This document shows, piece by piece, positions 1 to 10,639 of a DNA stretch of 64,000 nt (the first letter of the stretch is position 1; each line of letters opens with the position of its first letter). The notes under the pieces were generated by a model. That model was given only the letters and a program-made list of their open reading frames with translations. It was not told the origin of the DNA and did no database searches. The stretch is taken from NCBI GenBank assembly GCA_936432065.2, contig OW386286.2:23619179-23683178 (forward strand), given 5' to 3'. The position numbers and the translations under genes are program-made. Source of the stretch: Rutpela maculata. Its lineage: Eukaryota > Arthropoda > Insecta > Coleoptera > Cerambycidae.

Positions 1-1
1 A

Positions 2-280
2 ATGAGGAAACTTTGTGTCCTAGAGCACAAATTTATGCGCCTCATTTCTGATTTAGGCAGATACACCTCACTCAGAGATCTGTACGCCCGCTGTAACGAC
101 ATAACTCCACTAGCGGACTACGTTCAACAGATTTCACAAAAATTCTACGAATTCAAACTAGGCGATAGTTCGCTAACCCGCAACATAACACACATCAGAC
201 AGCATAATGCAATTCTATTTAATTTGAAACACCCATTACCATACCAGACGTTGCCTATTTTCAGGCAACTTCCACCTTAG
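2..280 (+). CDS. C-terminal end of a jockey-like non-LTR retrotransposon RT protein (5' cut by window)
   Basis: An open frame enters from the left edge and ends at a stop at 278-280. The residues around ITPLADYVQQISQKFYE resemble the very C-terminus of jockey-clade reverse-transcriptase proteins, which follows the RT thumb and carries no catalytic motif. The catalytic part would lie upstream of the window. A ~590-bp 3' non-coding tail follows and is shared with another copy at 62,220-62,761, which supports calling this a retroelement end rather than a host gene. The frame has no stop over its visible 92 residues, so this copy could be fairly young, but nothing can be said about the rest. The family call is by eye. 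Confidence 0.6.
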   Translation: MRKLCVLEHKFMRLISDLGRYTSLRDLYARCNDITPLADYVQQISQKFYEFKLGDSSLTRNITHIRQHNAILFNLKHPLPYQTLPIFRQLPP

Positions 281-870
281 CCAACTTCTTCACTACTATA
301 GTCTAACTTTACCCTATATTTATCATCACCTATCAACTTTATAATCTTAACCCCGTCTTTATTCCCTTTCTGTTTGTTCATTGTTTTATCTTTTTTGTTC
401 TTTTTGTCCTCTTTTGTTCCAAAATTCATCCCTCGACCGATAACCTTCTTGAACTTTTAAAACCCAGAACTGTTAACTTCCCCTACTTTCCTGGAGGCAG
501 GAAGACCACCAGGGTGGAGAATTACTTCGAACGGGTTTTTTCGTTGTGTTTTGTTTTCCCGTGACAGTAACCAAAATTTCTTTAGTATTTTTTGTGCATG
601 CACAGTGCGACAATTTTTAAAATATATATTAATTAGTTTTAGGCTCTTATGGGCAGCATAGTTTTAAGGCATTGTTGTTTTTAAATTCGCTCGGCGGAGT
701 TACAACTCCTCACCTGAATTACCGTTCTTAGCCGAACCGGACCTGCTCCGCCCAACCTTACACCCACTACGGTGCTGCGCATCGTGGTTGCTAGGTTGGC
801 TCCGGGTCAGGTTCCGACTAGGCGCACCTGTACTTTTAATTATAAATAAAGTCTTTTCGATTGATTGATA
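281..870 (+). mobile_element. 3' non-coding tail of the jockey-like element
   Basis: Follows the stop of the RT frame. Two blocks recur in the same order at 62,340-62,755: a block around 'cgaacgggttttttcg' (near 529 here) and a block with 'cacccac...ggttggctccggg' (near 760-805). An AATAAA-like signal (near 846) and a short GATT tail mark the 3' end. The two copies have diverged in between, so they are related but not recent sister copies. Confidence 0.6.
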
Positions 871-1722
871 CCTCAATTTGTGTAGTAACTCAAAACTAAA
901 GTCATTTATATGTTCTAGTGGATACCTTCCACAGAATTCAAATATCCCGTATAGTTATCTAGAAAATGGCCCCGGAAGTTTTAAGGGGGGCATCCTGTAT
1001 ATTAGAGTGCTCTTGATATTAATTTAATTAATAAACAACATATACTTAATTAAAAATTTATTCAAGAGTTGCTTATCTTTTTATGTAAATTTGTTGTGGG
1101 GATTTAAACTGAATATATTCCTCAAGTTTTATTATGTTTTAATGAAAGAGTTGGTGAATTTAAAAGCGCTTACAGTTTGAAACGATATTCAATCAGAAAG
1201 TACTGTTTGCTTTGGGATCAAGCCTCCAAGAGTGAGCGCCAAACTCCACAACTCAAAAGACAGCAACGCGATCTCGAGAGTAAACATCTTCTCAAGCAAT
1301 TTATTGCAAAAATGAGTCCTAAGAAATATTTACATCAACAAAAAGTCTAGACTTTTAGCATAAATACATAAATAAAACGGCATCGACGTGGGTCGTATTC
1401 CTGTTGGAAATCGGGAAAATGTGTTTTCCCTGGAATGTAATATTCTAATGAAATTTCGCTGGGCTTTATTGGAAATGACGGTTCGATATTCGTTGCATTT
1501 TAATTATTGTTTGTTTGATCACGGGGATGTTTTTAATTATTTCGGCCTAATTATCATTTATGATAAATATGTCCATAAATTATATCCCAATCTTATATTA
1601 TCACAGCATCAGCTTTGCACAGATAATTTTGCATTTATAAATTAAAACATCCGCTATCTTCTCGATGATGTCAGGGACAGCAATGCCCGCCCATAGGGTG
1701 TCCGGAAATACCGGTGTTTAGA
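871..1722. other. No recognisable feature
   Basis: AT-rich sequence. The open frame at 1388-1645 (85 codons) has no motif I recognise and no supporting context, so I do not call a gene. Confidence 0.5.
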
Positions 1723-3240
1723 TTACACAGGCACACACAAAAAAATAAAAGGTCATGTACTTTTTTACCGACTATCATATCTGTACGTATTTTGGGACTA
1801 AGCGAGTCTGCCTGGGATTTTTCCCAAAAATTTTCTATACCGTTTGAGTTAGCCACGGATTCTTATAGAAAAAAATCCGCTGAACAAGATTTTCTTATGA
1901 AAAATGTTCCTAAACCGCGAACTTCATGGTCAAATAATTGTTTGAACAAAATTTTTTTCGTTTTTATTTAATAAAATGAAGACTGTTTGACGGATCCAAA
2001 AAAATCTTGATTCAATCGAAAGATATTTTCAATACGCGTCGTTTGGCGCCAGGCACAACTCATTTTGTCAACCCGTTCATTTGTTACAGCCAAAATATAT
2101 TTCTTAATTAACAAATTGGTTACTCCGAAACTAATAAGGTCAGGATATTGTTTTTTTTCAAAAAACACGCCTTTTTTACCAAAGAATATACCATATTTTT
2201 TTTGACCCGATATCTTCAATACTTTTTGATTGTTTAAGCAATTGGCATAATTTGTTAATTAGCAAATAACTTTTTTTCGAAAGTTTGATCGACTTTAAAC
2301 AAACTTTAAACGATAAATATTGATGTCGGGCATAACCCCCATAGAAGTCTGCACGAATGCAACTTTTTGCTTTTGTTTATTTAAAGTTTAAATTAATTTT
2401 GCAAATTAACAAATGGAATATCTCGGCTCTGGGTAAGCGTATCGAAATGGGGTTTTGTGCATATGAAAGTGCTTGGAAAAAGGAAAATTTTGAGACTAGA
2501 AAGAACTTGATCGGATAACCGGAACCGGAAATATAAGTGATATTGCGTTAGAGGCTCTAATTTGTTTACAAGAGGTTTGGTGCAAAGGAAAGCTAACAAG
2601 TTTTTCCATCAACCATAAAAAGTTCTACAAAAAATATTCAATCCCTGAAGAATTATACTCGGTTTTGACCCTTAAAAAAATGTCTCCCGCAACGTGAAAA
2701 TAGTACGATTTGACGCGCAATGGCGGGTTCGATCCTCGGTGTGGGCAAATTTTTTTTTTTTTTTCGTCAAATTTGCTTTTCAGAATTTTGACATAACCTC
2801 AGAAGAATCTCAAAAAACACCTCAAAAATGGTCAAAAATGCATGTACAGGTAAAATAAAAAATGTTAGTCTTCATATGTTTTTTCAGTCTGTGTCAAAAT
2901 ATAAACGTTTTAACGAGTGAATTCCATTCTGAAATAAATTCGGTTTTAGCCACCCAAAATACATATTGATATGATGGTTTGCTCCTTTTAAGTTTTTTAT
3001 TTTACCTGTAAATGCATTTTTGACAATTTTTAGGGCATTTTTCGGGTTTTATTGAGTTTACGTCAAAGTCCTAAAGGATAGGTAAATTCTGATTTCAGAG
3101 TCGATTTTAGCGCCCCAAAATACGTTTTCTTGTGATCAGTTTAAACCTTTTTTTTTTTAATAGATTTTTTGAGGTACATATAGATATACCAGTCGGTAAA
3201 AAAGTACATGACCTTTTATTTTTTGTGTGTACTTGTGTTA
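1723..3240. mobile_element. 1.5-kb TIR element, non-autonomous
   Basis: The left end (1723-1790) and right end (about 3175-3240) are imperfect inverted copies of each other over about 65 bp. The central match, 'aaggtcatgtacttttt' on the left, appears reverse-complemented near 3201-3217. A second inverted pair lies inside: 'aatgcatgtacaggtaaaat' near 2838 matches in reverse near 3000. No transposase frame is present. Near 2720-2750 a 'ggttcgatcctc' B-box-like stretch followed by poly(T) suggests a tRNA-derived fragment sits inside. I see no clear target duplication, so the superfamily is unknown. Confidence 0.6.
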
Positions 3241-3289
3241 CCATTATACTCATTTGTTTAAAAAAAAGCATGTACAAGTAATGGATTAT

Positions 3290-3560
3290 TTTTTAGTGAC
3301 CAAAACCTGTTGGTAAGGTGTTCAGATGTAGGTACACAAATTGTTCTAGTTAACACATTTGTATTAAGCTCAGTGCTTCAGTGGTTTCGATACGATCGTT
3401 TAAATAAACAAAGAGCAGAGGACCTAAAGTTGAACCCTGCAATGAGAATATATCAACTCCAAAACATTGTCAATATAATTTTTTTGCATTCTACCATGTA
3501 AATATGAATCGATAAGTAAAACTGCGACCACACCAAGGCTTTCAACTGCGTCAATACATA
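3290..3560 (-). pseudogene. Non-LTR reverse transcriptase relic (QGS.LGPLLF region)
   Basis: On the minus strand, about 3460 down to 3330, one frame reads GSTLGPLLFVYLND, the palm motif of jockey/CR1-type RTs (usual form G.PQGS.LGPLLF). Just upstream on that strand is a piece resembling the SYL.GR.Q segment that normally precedes it. Frames are interrupted and the YADD catalytic box is not seen, so this is a short dead fragment. It could belong to any of several jockey/CR1 lineages. Confidence 0.55.
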
Positions 3561-3734
3561 AATACTGCTACATAAATTAGAATAATATGGCATTAGGCAA
3601 AATATAATTGAATTACTTTGTTTCTATTTATACAATAGTCAGTAATAAATAAGTTTTAACGGTAGGGATGTGTTCAAGGGCATATTTTATCCATAAGCTA
3701 CATTGGGATAATACTTGATAGTAACTTAAATTGG

Positions 3735-4116
3735 GGGGCGAGCGTAGAGGCGACTTCAATGTGAGTATCAGTCGATATTCCGTTGAAGCAACGTCGAGCG
3801 CGGTTAGTACCTGGATGGGTGAGCCATCTTGGGAAATACAGCGTTCTCGTCCCACCTTCTAGCTGCTTGTATATCAGTGTATACGCGGAGGCAACGTAAT
3901 TTCAGACGAGGATTACGTAGTGGATATACCATCCTTCGGAAAGGATGTAAAACAGGCGGTCCCTTGTCTATTAAATGTTAGGCAAGTAAAAGATCCCTAC
4001 TCTTCTTAAGGGAAGAGGTTCGGCAAAATTTCCAGGTTGGGGGTAGCTCGTCTCCTGGCGTCGGTGATAGGCCCTGGTAGCGGAAATAGGCCGACGTTAA
4101 ATAGTTAAAAAAAAAA
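3735..4116 (+). mobile_element. 5S-rRNA-derived SINE, copy 1 (with 12-bp target duplication)
   Basis: The first ~120 bp resemble 5S rRNA. Positions 3785-3840 contain GAAGCAACGTCG (box A region), GCGCGGTTAGTACCTGGATGG (intermediate element) and TTGGGAA (box C), matching the order of the internal type-1 Pol III promoter of 5S genes. An unrelated ~250-bp body follows, ending in 'cgttaaatagtt' and an A-rich tail. AACTTAAATTGG stands on both sides (3723-3734 and 4117-4128), a perfect target duplication made by LINE-type retrotransposition. Three more copies occur in the window. This fits the SINE3 class (5S head). Confidence 0.85.
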
Positions 4117-4222
4117 AACTTAAATTGGTAACCTCAAGTGGACTATCTCTGTTCGAAAATTTCATCTCAAATTTACTGCATACATGAGTTAAAACAATCT
4201 TTATCCCGTGATGCTCTACGTA

Positions 4223-6426
4223 TAGTGGGGGAGCTACGTATATAAAAACTGCAAATTGTGATAAGAATAAGCCTTTTGTTATGAATTTAGGTTATGGTCA
4301 GACAATGAAAATAAGATGGGGAGGCATTGCCCAAAGTTGTTATAATCCGAAATGGCGGCTATGTATCAAAATGGCTACCCGTATTTTGTTTTTGCTACAC
4401 TTTTCTTCATACACATCATGCAAAAGTGTGCGTTATATGTATTTAAGTTAATCCAACAGTTAATTCAGCAGAGTCAACTGGTGTTCAGTTATTCCACACT
4501 TTCATTGAGGAATGACTAGTAAACAGCTCTTCAACAATATTTGAACCTTTGAAAAAGAACAACGTTCCCCTGTTCAGTACTCCTGAGGTAACCTTAACAA
4601 GAAAAATAGTACACTCAAAATTTTAAAAGCAGATGTCCAGCTGTTTTCCAGGCTCTTTATAGTTACACAAAATCGTCAGTTAGATATGAAGAATTTTTTC
4701 AAACAAGAGAATCAGCCATTTCCACCTGCACTTTCTAGTAATGGTAAATTTCGATTAGGCAATAAATCTGACCTTGCGCACATTTTGGAAGACACTGTAA
4801 ACATAAATGAGCATGCCTTTCCAAGAACCTGTGACGCTTTAGTTTATGATGGTGCAGTTCTAACTAACATATTGAGGCCACAAGCTTCAAAGACATTTGC
4901 TGATTATTATACAAACCAATTTCTCCCTCACATTCGTAAGGATATCGCAGCCATCGGACGTCGAAGAATTGATCTTGTTTGGGATAGATACGTTGCACCA
5001 AGTATCAAAGGTGAAACTAGAGAGAAGAGGGGAGCAGTAACTAGGACACAAGTACTTCCACATGTACCTATACCTAAAAATTGGCACGGCTTCTTGAGAA
5101 ATTCAAAGAACAAAGAAGAGCTCTTCAGTCTACTTGGAAATCTATCTGCAGATACCATCACAAACGTACAGGTTGTAACAACATCAGGTGAAGACGTCAA
5201 AGGAAATATCAATGCACAAACTTCCCTCATAGGTGCTACTTGTACTGGTCATGAAGAAGCGGACTCAAGAATAATACTGCATCTCCAAGACTTGGTAGAA
5301 AACGGCTACAAGAATGTTGCTACTGATGTCTTAGTTTTAGCAATTGCTTACTTCTTCACCTTGTCAACAGCGAGTCTTGATAAACCTTGGATTACGTTTG
5401 GAACAGGAAAGAATTACAGATTTATTCCGGTTCATGCAATAGCTGAAGCTATTGGGATGGAAAAGGCTATTGCTTTACCAGGATTCCACGCTTTCACAGG
5501 CTGTGACAGCATTCCTAGTTTCACAGGAAAGTCCAAAAAACCAACTTGGAAGACATGGATGCTCTTCAAAGAAGCTACTATTGCATTTTCGTTCATATCA
5601 CAACTACATAATTCAATTCCTAATGAAATTGTTGACATATTTGAAAGTTACGTAGTACTCCTTTACTGTTCAACTAGTGACAAGGTCAGTGTTAATGAAG
5701 CAAGACAAGAATTGTTCATGACCAAAAATCGTCCACTAGATAGTCTTCCACCAACAAAGGGTGCATTACTACAACAAGTATTTCATAGTGCTTTCCAAGC
5801 TGGACACATTTGGACACAAGAAAATAAACGCACAATATGTGTACCATCACCAAACGATTGGGGATGGTGGTTGCATAATGACTCTTGGCAGTTGAAATGG
5901 TCGGAGTTACCAGAAATTTCTGATTCCTGCAACGAACTCATAAAATGTGTTTGCAAAATCTGCAGAAACAAGTGCAGCTGCAGAACTGCTGGTTTATCGT
6001 GCACATTATTGTGCAAATGCAAGAATGAATATGAACAATAACAATGGTGTTGGTAGAAATATTCTGCAGAACTTATAAAATTAAAAGTGTACTTTTTGGT
6101 TTGTTGTATTTATGAATTAACACTGTGTGTAAATAAATTTACGTTTAATACATTATTACTTAATCTATTTACTTATCCTAGACCTAAAACATATAAATTG
6201 ATATAAAACAGTATTTTGCATCATGTGTATCAAAGACAATGTAGCAAAAACAAAATACGGGTAGCTATTTTGAAAAATAGCCGCCATTTTGGATTATAAC
6301 AACTTTGGGCGTTGCCTCCCCATCTTATTTTTATTGCCTAACCTTAATCTACATTCTCTCCAAAGGACATGTTCTTATCACAATTTGCAATTTTCTTATG
6401 GTTATTGTTGTATAGCTCCCCCACTA
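4223..6426 (+). mobile_element. 2.2-kb DNA transposon with ~185-bp TIRs and GTA target duplication
   Basis: The ends 4223-4405 and about 6240-6426 are inverted copies, starting TAGTGGGGGAGCTA at the left and closing with its reverse complement at 6413-6426. Inner TIR blocks include 'gcaaattgtgataagaa' and 'ataagatggggaggca'. GTA flanks both ends (4220-4222, 6427-6429), a 3-bp duplication. The interior carries one long frame. Two 5S SINEs flank the element in opposite orientation. The TIR length, 3-bp duplication and XPG-like coding region together suggest an Academ-type transposon, but that is inference. Confidence 0.75.
4686..6041 (+). CDS. XPG/PIN-nuclease-like transposon protein with Cys-rich tail (N-terminally truncated)
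   Basis: A 451-residue frame from the listed ATG. The same frame is open upstream to 4587 (in-frame stop at 4584-4586) and reads family-like residues there (ADVQLFSRLFIVTQNRQLD), so the ATG is probably not the original start and the N-terminal half is missing. Visible blocks: RLGNKSDL (~23-30); DLVWDRYVAPSIKG (~96-109); VPIPKNWHGFLR (~127-138); HEEADSR (~189-195); TDVLVLAIA (~213-221); HAFTGCDS (~268-275) followed by a Gly/Lys-rich segment; and a CXC-type tail with nine cysteines at ~421-443. The EAD, DTDVLV and GCD...G blocks resemble the acidic core and helix-hairpin of XPG/FEN-type nucleases. Compared with the family as I know it, a few residues, including one acidic position, appear lost just before TDVLV, so activity is doubtful. 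It lies wholly between the TIRs. The Academ-like label is my best guess. Confidence 0.65.
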   Translation: MKNFFKQENQPFPPALSSNGKFRLGNKSDLAHILEDTVNINEHAFPRTCDALVYDGAVLTNILRPQASKTFADYYTNQFLPHIRKDIAAIGRRRIDLVWDRYVAPSIKGETREKRGAVTRTQVLPHVPIPKNWHGFLRNSKNKEELFSLLGNLSADTITNVQVVTTSGEDVKGNINAQTSLIGATCTGHEEADSRIILHLQDLVENGYKNVATDVLVLAIAYFFTLSTASLDKPWITFGTGKNYRFIPVHAIAEAIGMEKAIALPGFHAFTGCDSIPSFTGKSKKPTWKTWMLFKEATIAFSFISQLHNSIPNEIVDIFESYVVLLYCSTSDKVSVNEARQELFMTKNRPLDSLPPTKGALLQQVFHSAFQAGHIWTQENKRTICVPSPNDWGWWLHNDSWQLKWSELPEISDSCNELIKCVCKICRNKCSCRTAGLSCTLLCKCKNEYEQ

Positions 6427-6459
6427 GTATTGGGTATTTTGCATTAATACACAGTCGCC

Positions 6460-6840
6460 TTTTTTTATCTATTTATTTAACGTCGGCTTATTTCCGCTAC
6501 CAGGGCCTATCAGCGACGCCAAGAGAAGAGCTACCCCCAACCTGGATATTTTGCCGAACCTCTTTTCGTAGGAGTAGAGATTTTTTACTTGCCTAACATT
6601 TAATAGACAAGGGACCGCCTGCTTTACATCCCCTCCGAAGGATGGTATATCCACTACATCCTCGTCTTGAAATTACATAGCTTCCGCATATACATTGGTA
6701 TACAAGCCGCTAGAAGGTGGGACGAGATCACTGTGTTTCCCAAGATAGATTTCACCCATCCAAGTACTAAGTGCGCTGCATGTTGCTTCACTGGAATATC
6801 GAGGTATATACCCAGTGAAGACGCATCTACGCTCGCCCCT
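6460..6840 (-). mobile_element. 5S-rRNA-derived SINE, copy 2 (minus strand)
   Basis: Same family as 3735-4116 but reversed: the poly(T) at 6460-6466 is the A-tail and the GGGGCGAGC head ends near 6839. The 5S-like box region lies around 6750-6790 and is more diverged than in copy 1 ('aagtactaagtgcgctgc'). I see no clear target duplication. With copy 1 it makes an inverted pair around the 2.2-kb transposon. Confidence 0.75.
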
Positions 6841-7840
6841 CAAATAGTTACCTAATAGTCACCTAATATACGGTATTACCTTATGGGGCAAATTCAGTAC
6901 AGATCGAAAATTATTTGTTTTTCAAAAATCAGCTGTCCGTGCCCTTTCAGATGCAGTTTACGGTACTGTAGTATGCCGTTGCTAAGTCTATAATAATAGT
7001 CGTTTTTTTGATAAACATTTAAATAAAATATATTGACAAAATTAAATATAATGATATTAAAAAGGCAGAGTTCGCTGTTCCTCATCAGATTATGAGACAC
7101 TACCTTCTTCCACTCAACCACGTGCATGTAGCGTATATCACTAAAAAAATCATGCTACTCTTGAACTTATTTTAACCCAGATTCCTTCCCACTCAAACAA
7201 TTAAGATTAGAATGTGATTAATCCTATCATAGTCCTTTGAAAAATCTAGCAATACCTATACGACTACCAATCCTTAATCAAATAATTAGATTATATTTAA
7301 TTGGGGGTTAAAGTATAATAGACTACTTTCTTATTTTTAACTTCCTCCAATGACGTCAGTTTGGTTAACAAAACGTATGTCGAGTGTAATTTGCAGTATT
7401 TAGATGCAAGCGATTGTACTTCAGTATCAGTGTCATATCGAAGATTTTAACCTTCCACGGTGAGTAACAAATCAACCTTAAATTACTTTCCTCTCGACAA
7501 ACTTTTGCTGGAACAAAATGCCACTGTTTCAGCCTCATTAAATTTGTTTAATCCTTGCTTTACTTTATAAATTCTAAACCACTCCATTATTTTCAAAATT
7601 TGCTTAACACAGAAAAATACTTCACCATTCATAAGCAACCCTGAATAAATTTTAATTTAAAAGGATAAATAAAAAAGGTCTAATTAATCCACCGAACTGT
7701 GCCCTAAATTTTCTCCTAAAACACGCAAAGACGCTAATCCCCTAACCTTTTATCCCGCCGCGATTTGACCCTTCCGAAAATGTTAAAGTACGTAACAGTG
7801 ATTTATTTTCTTTTCTTCTGGCGATAACGACGCGTTTATA
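6841..7840. other. No recognisable feature
   Basis: AT-rich, no convincing frame, RNA gene or repeat boundary. A short minus-strand frame at 6894-7127 has no recognisable motif. Confidence 0.5.
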
Positions 7841-9640
7841 TTAGCCCAAAGCCCTCCTATTCTACTGAACTAGAGTTCGTCTTTTCGTGTACCGCTTGTC
7901 ACATTCAAAGGAACCTCCGAATTTAACAGCGCGATACCGGGAATCCATCTATTATTTGGGACACAGTAAATTGGACTAAACTTTTTCTAAATAAACCTCT
8001 ATAGGCGTCTGAAAATGAGGAGTACGCCACCTGGTGGTCTATAGTCAAACTAATTATAGGCCTTTCTGTCATTGTCTCTTTAGTGTACGATGATATCAAT
8101 AATAAGTAAATAATGATAAACTGAGATGCTAAGTTATTAAAAATATGATAGCGTTTAAAGGGGTTGCTGGAGCCAACCTAGTCGGTATCCTTTGTAGATT
8201 GCACTTGTGAAAGTTGAGTTGGCACGACAATGTTCACAGCATACCCCGTTTGATGTAGACACCTTTAACCAGGCATTGAGAGGGTAAAAGCTGCTGCAAA
8301 TAACCGTGGCCCGAGTAGCAATATAATAATGGCATGAACAATCACACATTGTAAGTGAAATTTTTGAAATAAGTAAATATATGCAATTTCAGTATATTTA
8401 TAAAAGTAATATATATTATACTATTGCACCATGCACTATTATGTTTTACCCCGAATATTTCTTATTTCATATTTTACAAAATACTTTTTCATTTATTTGA
8501 CTTAAAGAATTAATAAATACCTACCTTTTCAGTTACCTATATTCAATGTAGGTACCACTAATTTCATTTGATCTGACACTTGTTTGTAAACATAGAGTAT
8601 ACACGTTTATTAAGTTTTGTGTTGAATATAGGTTGTACCACACAAAATAACATGTCCTGCATTTAAAATATATTCCCCTTCATACACACACTTAGAATTT
8701 TTGCATTTTTAGTGCTTCCCAAATGTTCCATACATTGCAATATGCTAACCTAAATGTCACTCATGTTTCCTGAAAAAAGGGATTTGAACTACAACTGAAC
8801 ATAAATATAAAGAAATATTTAAGTTTATTAATATTTAACTAGCCAGACACCGTTTATGTCGAAGAAACTGTACTTTTCAAGGGAAAAACTAGATAACCTA
8901 AAAAATATGGATTTTGCTGAATAATGCCATTAACATCTTGCAAATCATTTAAAACAAAATATTGCAAACCTTTAGGTTATATATTATTAATGTTATTATT
9001 TTTAACGCCAAAAATAACAATAAACAGAAAAAAATCGATATAAGTATTCGCCAAATAAATAAACAAACGGCCTATAATTAGTTCACGAGTTCTCCACTTT
9101 GGCGCTGGCATCTTAAATTCAGACGCCTATTGTTTGTGCCAACTAATATGTTAATACAGTAACTAGAGGTTTTAACTTTAGAATGTTATATAAATTATAT
9201 TTCTGGATTTTTATTAGCCCAAAGTCCCCTATTCTAGTGAACTAGAGATCGTCTCTTCGTGTACTGCTGGTCACATTCAAAGGAACCTAAAAATTCAACA
9301 GGACGATACCGAGAATTCATCTATTTATTATTTGGGACACAGTAAATTGGACTAAACTTTTTCTAAATATATTGTTTCTTCTACCAACAAATATGTTAGT
9401 ACAGTAACGAGAGATTTTAACTTTGGAATAATGTCATATGAATTATATTTAATTTTCTTTTATTAGCCCAAAGTTCTCCCATTCTACTGAACTAGAGTTC
9501 TTCTCTTCGTGTACCGCCTGTCGCATTAAAAAAAATCTACGAATATAACAGGGCGACACCGAGAATCCATCTATTATTTGGGACACAGTAAATTGGACTA
9601 AACTGTTTACCAATAGTTAGTACAGTAACTAGAATAATGT
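7841..9640 (+). repeat. Tandem array of ~250-bp units, split by a TIR element
   Basis: The core 'ttagcccaaag...' to 'acacagtaaattggactaaact' appears at 7841-8001, 9213-9370 and 9462-9606, all in the same orientation. A linker with 'cagtaac.agag.ttttaactt' precedes the second and third cores (from about 9160 and 9405) and restarts after the third (about 9610). Unit length is about 250 bp. The first unit is separated from the rest by the inserted element at 8004-9127. No coding capacity. Confidence 0.75.
8004..9127. mobile_element. 1.1-kb TIR element inserted at TA in the tandem array
   Basis: Begins GGCGTCTGAA and ends TTCAGACGCC. A further inverted block, 'aactaattataggcc' near 8049-8063, is matched by 'ggcctataattagtt' near 9069-9083. 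TA stands on both sides (8002-8003, 9128-9129). The neighbouring array unit supplies the empty site: 'aaatatattgttt' near 9365 corresponds to the two flanks joined at one TA. No transposase frame, so it is non-autonomous. The TA duplication fits Tc1/mariner-type insertion but other families also use TA. Confidence 0.75.
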
Positions 9641-10215
9641 CACGCGAATTAGATTTCGCTTCTTTTTCTAGTAAATGCATGAAAGAAAAGTTTCTATATT
9701 ATGCGAGGGTTTGCCAATTTAAAGGTGGTGGAGGCCACACATTCAGTGGGTGGCACCTAAAAAAATATTGGAGCTGTAAAATAATCACATTTTGTGAAAG
9801 AAAGGCTATATGTACCTTTTCATATAAGTAGTCTTTAAGTTAACGACTTGAAAATTGCTAGAGAGAAGTAAGAAAGTTGCTAAACTGAGGTTAAATTTCG
9901 TTTTTTCCAATTTGTGTAGAATTAATGGTTTTAGAGATTTAGAAATATAAACATTAATATATGGCATTACCTAGACGCACACATTTTTTCGTCCGTTTAC
10001 AGCACCCGCGTTAGAAAAAAATTGCATTTTTAACTATAAAGGGATTTTCGAAAAAACGTAAAATTTGTGTTTCTTTACGGATATCTCAATAACCAGCAGT
10101 TTTAGAGAAAAAAAAAAGGTGGAGATATATAATAAAGCTAATAAGCCGAGAATGAATTTAATCGTTTTTACATTTATGTAAGATTAGTAGTTTCGAAGAA
10201 AGAAAATCATCTAAT
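9641..10215. other. No recognisable feature
   Basis: AT-rich. The 64-codon frame at 9637-9831 shows no recognisable domain. Confidence 0.45.
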
Positions 10216-10451
10216 TCAATAAATGTAAAGCAAGGAGTCCCACAAGGGTCTATATTAGGTCCATTGCTATTTTAGATATGCACTTGTAATATGTTTAAAT
10301 TATTGTAGATTCTGTAAAAAACATGCACTTAAAATTAATTCTTCAAAGTCATATTTGATGTTATTCGGGAAGAAGTTTATAAGACATACAATTACTCAGG
10401 AATTCGCAGTGAGAGTGGGAGAGGAGGTTCTGTTACAATACAATATATGTA

Positions 10452-10558
10452 AAAAAAACCGCTGCCTAAGGAATCACTACTTCCACATCCAAACTTCATG
10501 TCCAAGTCTCTTACAACAAACATACTATATTTGCACTCCACTGAATGTAGAAGTAATA
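10452..10558 (+). mobile_element. Family-H repeat, short internally deleted copy
   Basis: Starts with the family 5' end (ccgctgcctaaggaatcac, then ACTTCCACATCC) and jumps to the family 3' end (TCCACTGAATGTAGAAGTAAT) after about 90 bp. It lies in the same orientation as the longer copy at 11,355-12,145. Together the two copies bracket the minisatellite. Confidence 0.65.
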
Positions 10559-10639
10559 CGCAGAAAATGGCATGACAAAGTTATAAAAAATCATTGTGTG
10601 CCGTGGATTACACGATAGAAGTAAAGCTTCTACTTCAAG

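Noticed and set aside
3735..3857. A true 5S rRNA gene
   Set aside because: The first half is too diverged, a SINE body and A-tail follow, and target duplications flank it.
6460..6840. Target duplication for 5S SINE copy 2
   Set aside because: Flanks share only short AT-rich words, none at matching distance from both ends.
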